Virus record (IMG/VR): IMGVR_UViG_3300025759_000908
Coordinates: 1 to 20,453 of that record
Strand: one strand, 5' to 3'
DNA: 20,453 nucleotides
Origin: a virus
This document shows positions 19,650-20,453 of the stretch, piece by piece. Every line of letters begins with the position of its first letter. The first letter of the stretch is position 1. Both the position numbers and the translations under genes were made by a program. Below the pieces are notes generated by a model. The model was given only the letters and a program-made list of their open reading frames with translations, was not told the DNA's origin and did no database searches.

Positions 19650-20453
19650 GTCAGCTTGACGGATACATACAGAAGTACGCTAGTAAGTTTGGTGTTCGAC
19701 CGGATATTTTAGCTAGGATGGTTTTTCAGGAGTCGAGCAACAATCCAAGGGCGGTTGGTCCTGAGACTTCTCAGGGGACAGCGAAGGGCGCGGCTCAAGC
19801 TCTTGACAGCACGGCCCGAGACCCCGGTTATGGTGTAGCTCCTTTAAAGAATCAGTTTGATCTTGAGGACAGTGTTCGGTTTGGGGCTGAGTATTTAGCC
19901 ATGAACTTAGAGAAGTTTGGGGGGGATTATGAGTTAGCTCTTGCTGGATATCATTCTGGCCCTTCTAGGGTTGAGAAGTTGTTGGCTCAGGGCAAAAACA
20001 TTTTAGACATGTCGGAGCAGTTTCCTAACACAGTCAAGCATGTTGACAAGGTTTTAGGAAAGCGAAACGAGAGGGGTATTCGTCCGTTTCTAGTTGCGGG
20101 AACCACGGTTAATGATGAGGCAGAATCGGACCTTGCGAACATAGCTTTTGAGAACATGACGGACGAAGACATTGTGATGGCTCAGGAGGTTAAACCTTCG
20201 GGCATTACGGGCGGAGCGGCTAGTGGCGTTAATCCTCGGATGGAGGCGATAGCTGCGGCTGTCATGGAGGCTAAGAAGGGTGACAAGGAACGTTCTGGTA
20301 TTGGTAATATTATGAAGGGCATTTCTATGATGGAGTCTTCACCACGTCCCATGCTTACGCCGACGAGTGCCTTGCAGGTTTCTCAACGACCTCCTAGTGC
20401 TATGGATAGGTTTACGGGCGGCATTGGTAGTTTAAAGGACAGTATTGGAAAAA
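19646..20453 (+). CDS. Lytic transglycosylase (SLT-like), incomplete at window end
   Basis: The frame starts with ATG at 19646 (ATGA overlap with the metallopeptidase stop) and runs open to the window edge, 269 codons. VFQESSNNPRAVGP at 26-39 holds the catalytic E29 with the ESxxNP signature, GAAQAL at 48-53 is the GxxQ motif, and ALAGYHSGPSRVEK at 98-111 is the AYNAGP-like motif. This cleaves peptidoglycan during DNA entry or exit. After about residue 130 the chain becomes low-complexity and helical, so the lytic domain is the head of a longer virion protein, as in T7 gp16-type proteins. The 3' end is not in the window. Confidence 0.88.
   Translation, partial: MSQLDGYIQKYASKFGVRPDILARMVFQESSNNPRAVGPETSQGTAKGAAQALDSTARDPGYGVAPLKNQFDLEDSVRFGAEYLAMNLEKFGGDYELALAGYHSGPSRVEKLLAQGKNILDMSEQFPNTVKHVDKVLGKRNERGIRPFLVAGTTVNDEAESDLANIAFENMTDEDIVMAQEVKPSGITGGAASGVNPRMEAIAAAVMEAKKGDKERSGIGNIMKGISMMESSPRPMLTPTSALQVSQRPPSAMDRFTGGIGSLKDSIGK

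Overview
This window looks like part of the genome of a tailed double-stranded DNA bacteriophage (or a prophage), probably of a marine bacterium. The evidence is a compact phage replication module (proofreading family A DNA polymerase without a 5' nuclease domain, AEP-type primase, SSB-like protein, UvrD-like and SNF2-like helicases), an ArdC-type antirestriction protein, a terminase-small-subunit-like protein, a VRR-NUC nuclease, strings of tiny overlapping genes with strong Shine-Dalgarno sites, and at the right edge a virion-type metalloprotease followed by a lytic transglycosylase. Host and phage genus cannot be fixed from the window; an alphaproteobacterial marine host is a guess based on the gene set.

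Layout. (1) 108-7253, leftward: replication operon, read from 7253 down to 108: two small unknown proteins, SSB-like protein, AEP primase, AlpA-like HTH protein, SF1 helicase, a DUF6378-like protein and PolA. Nearly all junctions overlap by 1-17 bases. (2) 7254-7346: divergent promoter region with a good sigma70-type promoter for the rightward SNF2 helicase and its small downstream partner (7347-9043), ended by a strong hairpin. (3) 9081-13074, leftward: a 47-residue ribbon-helix-helix protein with a TTG start, a possible OB/winged-helix protein, a series of tiny unknown genes, and ArdC at the promoter-proximal end. (4) 13075-13423: a gene-free divergent control region with ten copies of GATTACA, a 16-A tract, a hairpin and a promoter whose -10 lies inside a repeat. 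(5) 13424-14357, rightward: TerS-like protein and VRR-NUC nuclease, then two terminators in tandem. (6) 14508-16689, leftward: eight tiny unknown genes. (7) 16690-17963: about 1.27 kb with no convincing gene but many perfect hairpins, a candidate structured RNA locus. (8) 17964-end, rightward: late virion genes.

Two signals tie this together. The + strand is C-rich left of about 13.1 kb and G-rich right of about 13.5 kb, whatever the gene direction, so the GATTACA region sits at a strand-asymmetry switch as expected of a replication origin; it also lies directly upstream of the terS-like gene, where packaging sites are often found. In addition, a 30-base exact repeat brackets the 14.5-17.5 kb block of tiny leftward genes and part of the structured region. 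The polymerase has Leu at the position of E. coli Pol I Phe762, a variant known to be common in marine viruses, and both the SSB-like protein and the primase end in an SSB-type 'IPF' tail.
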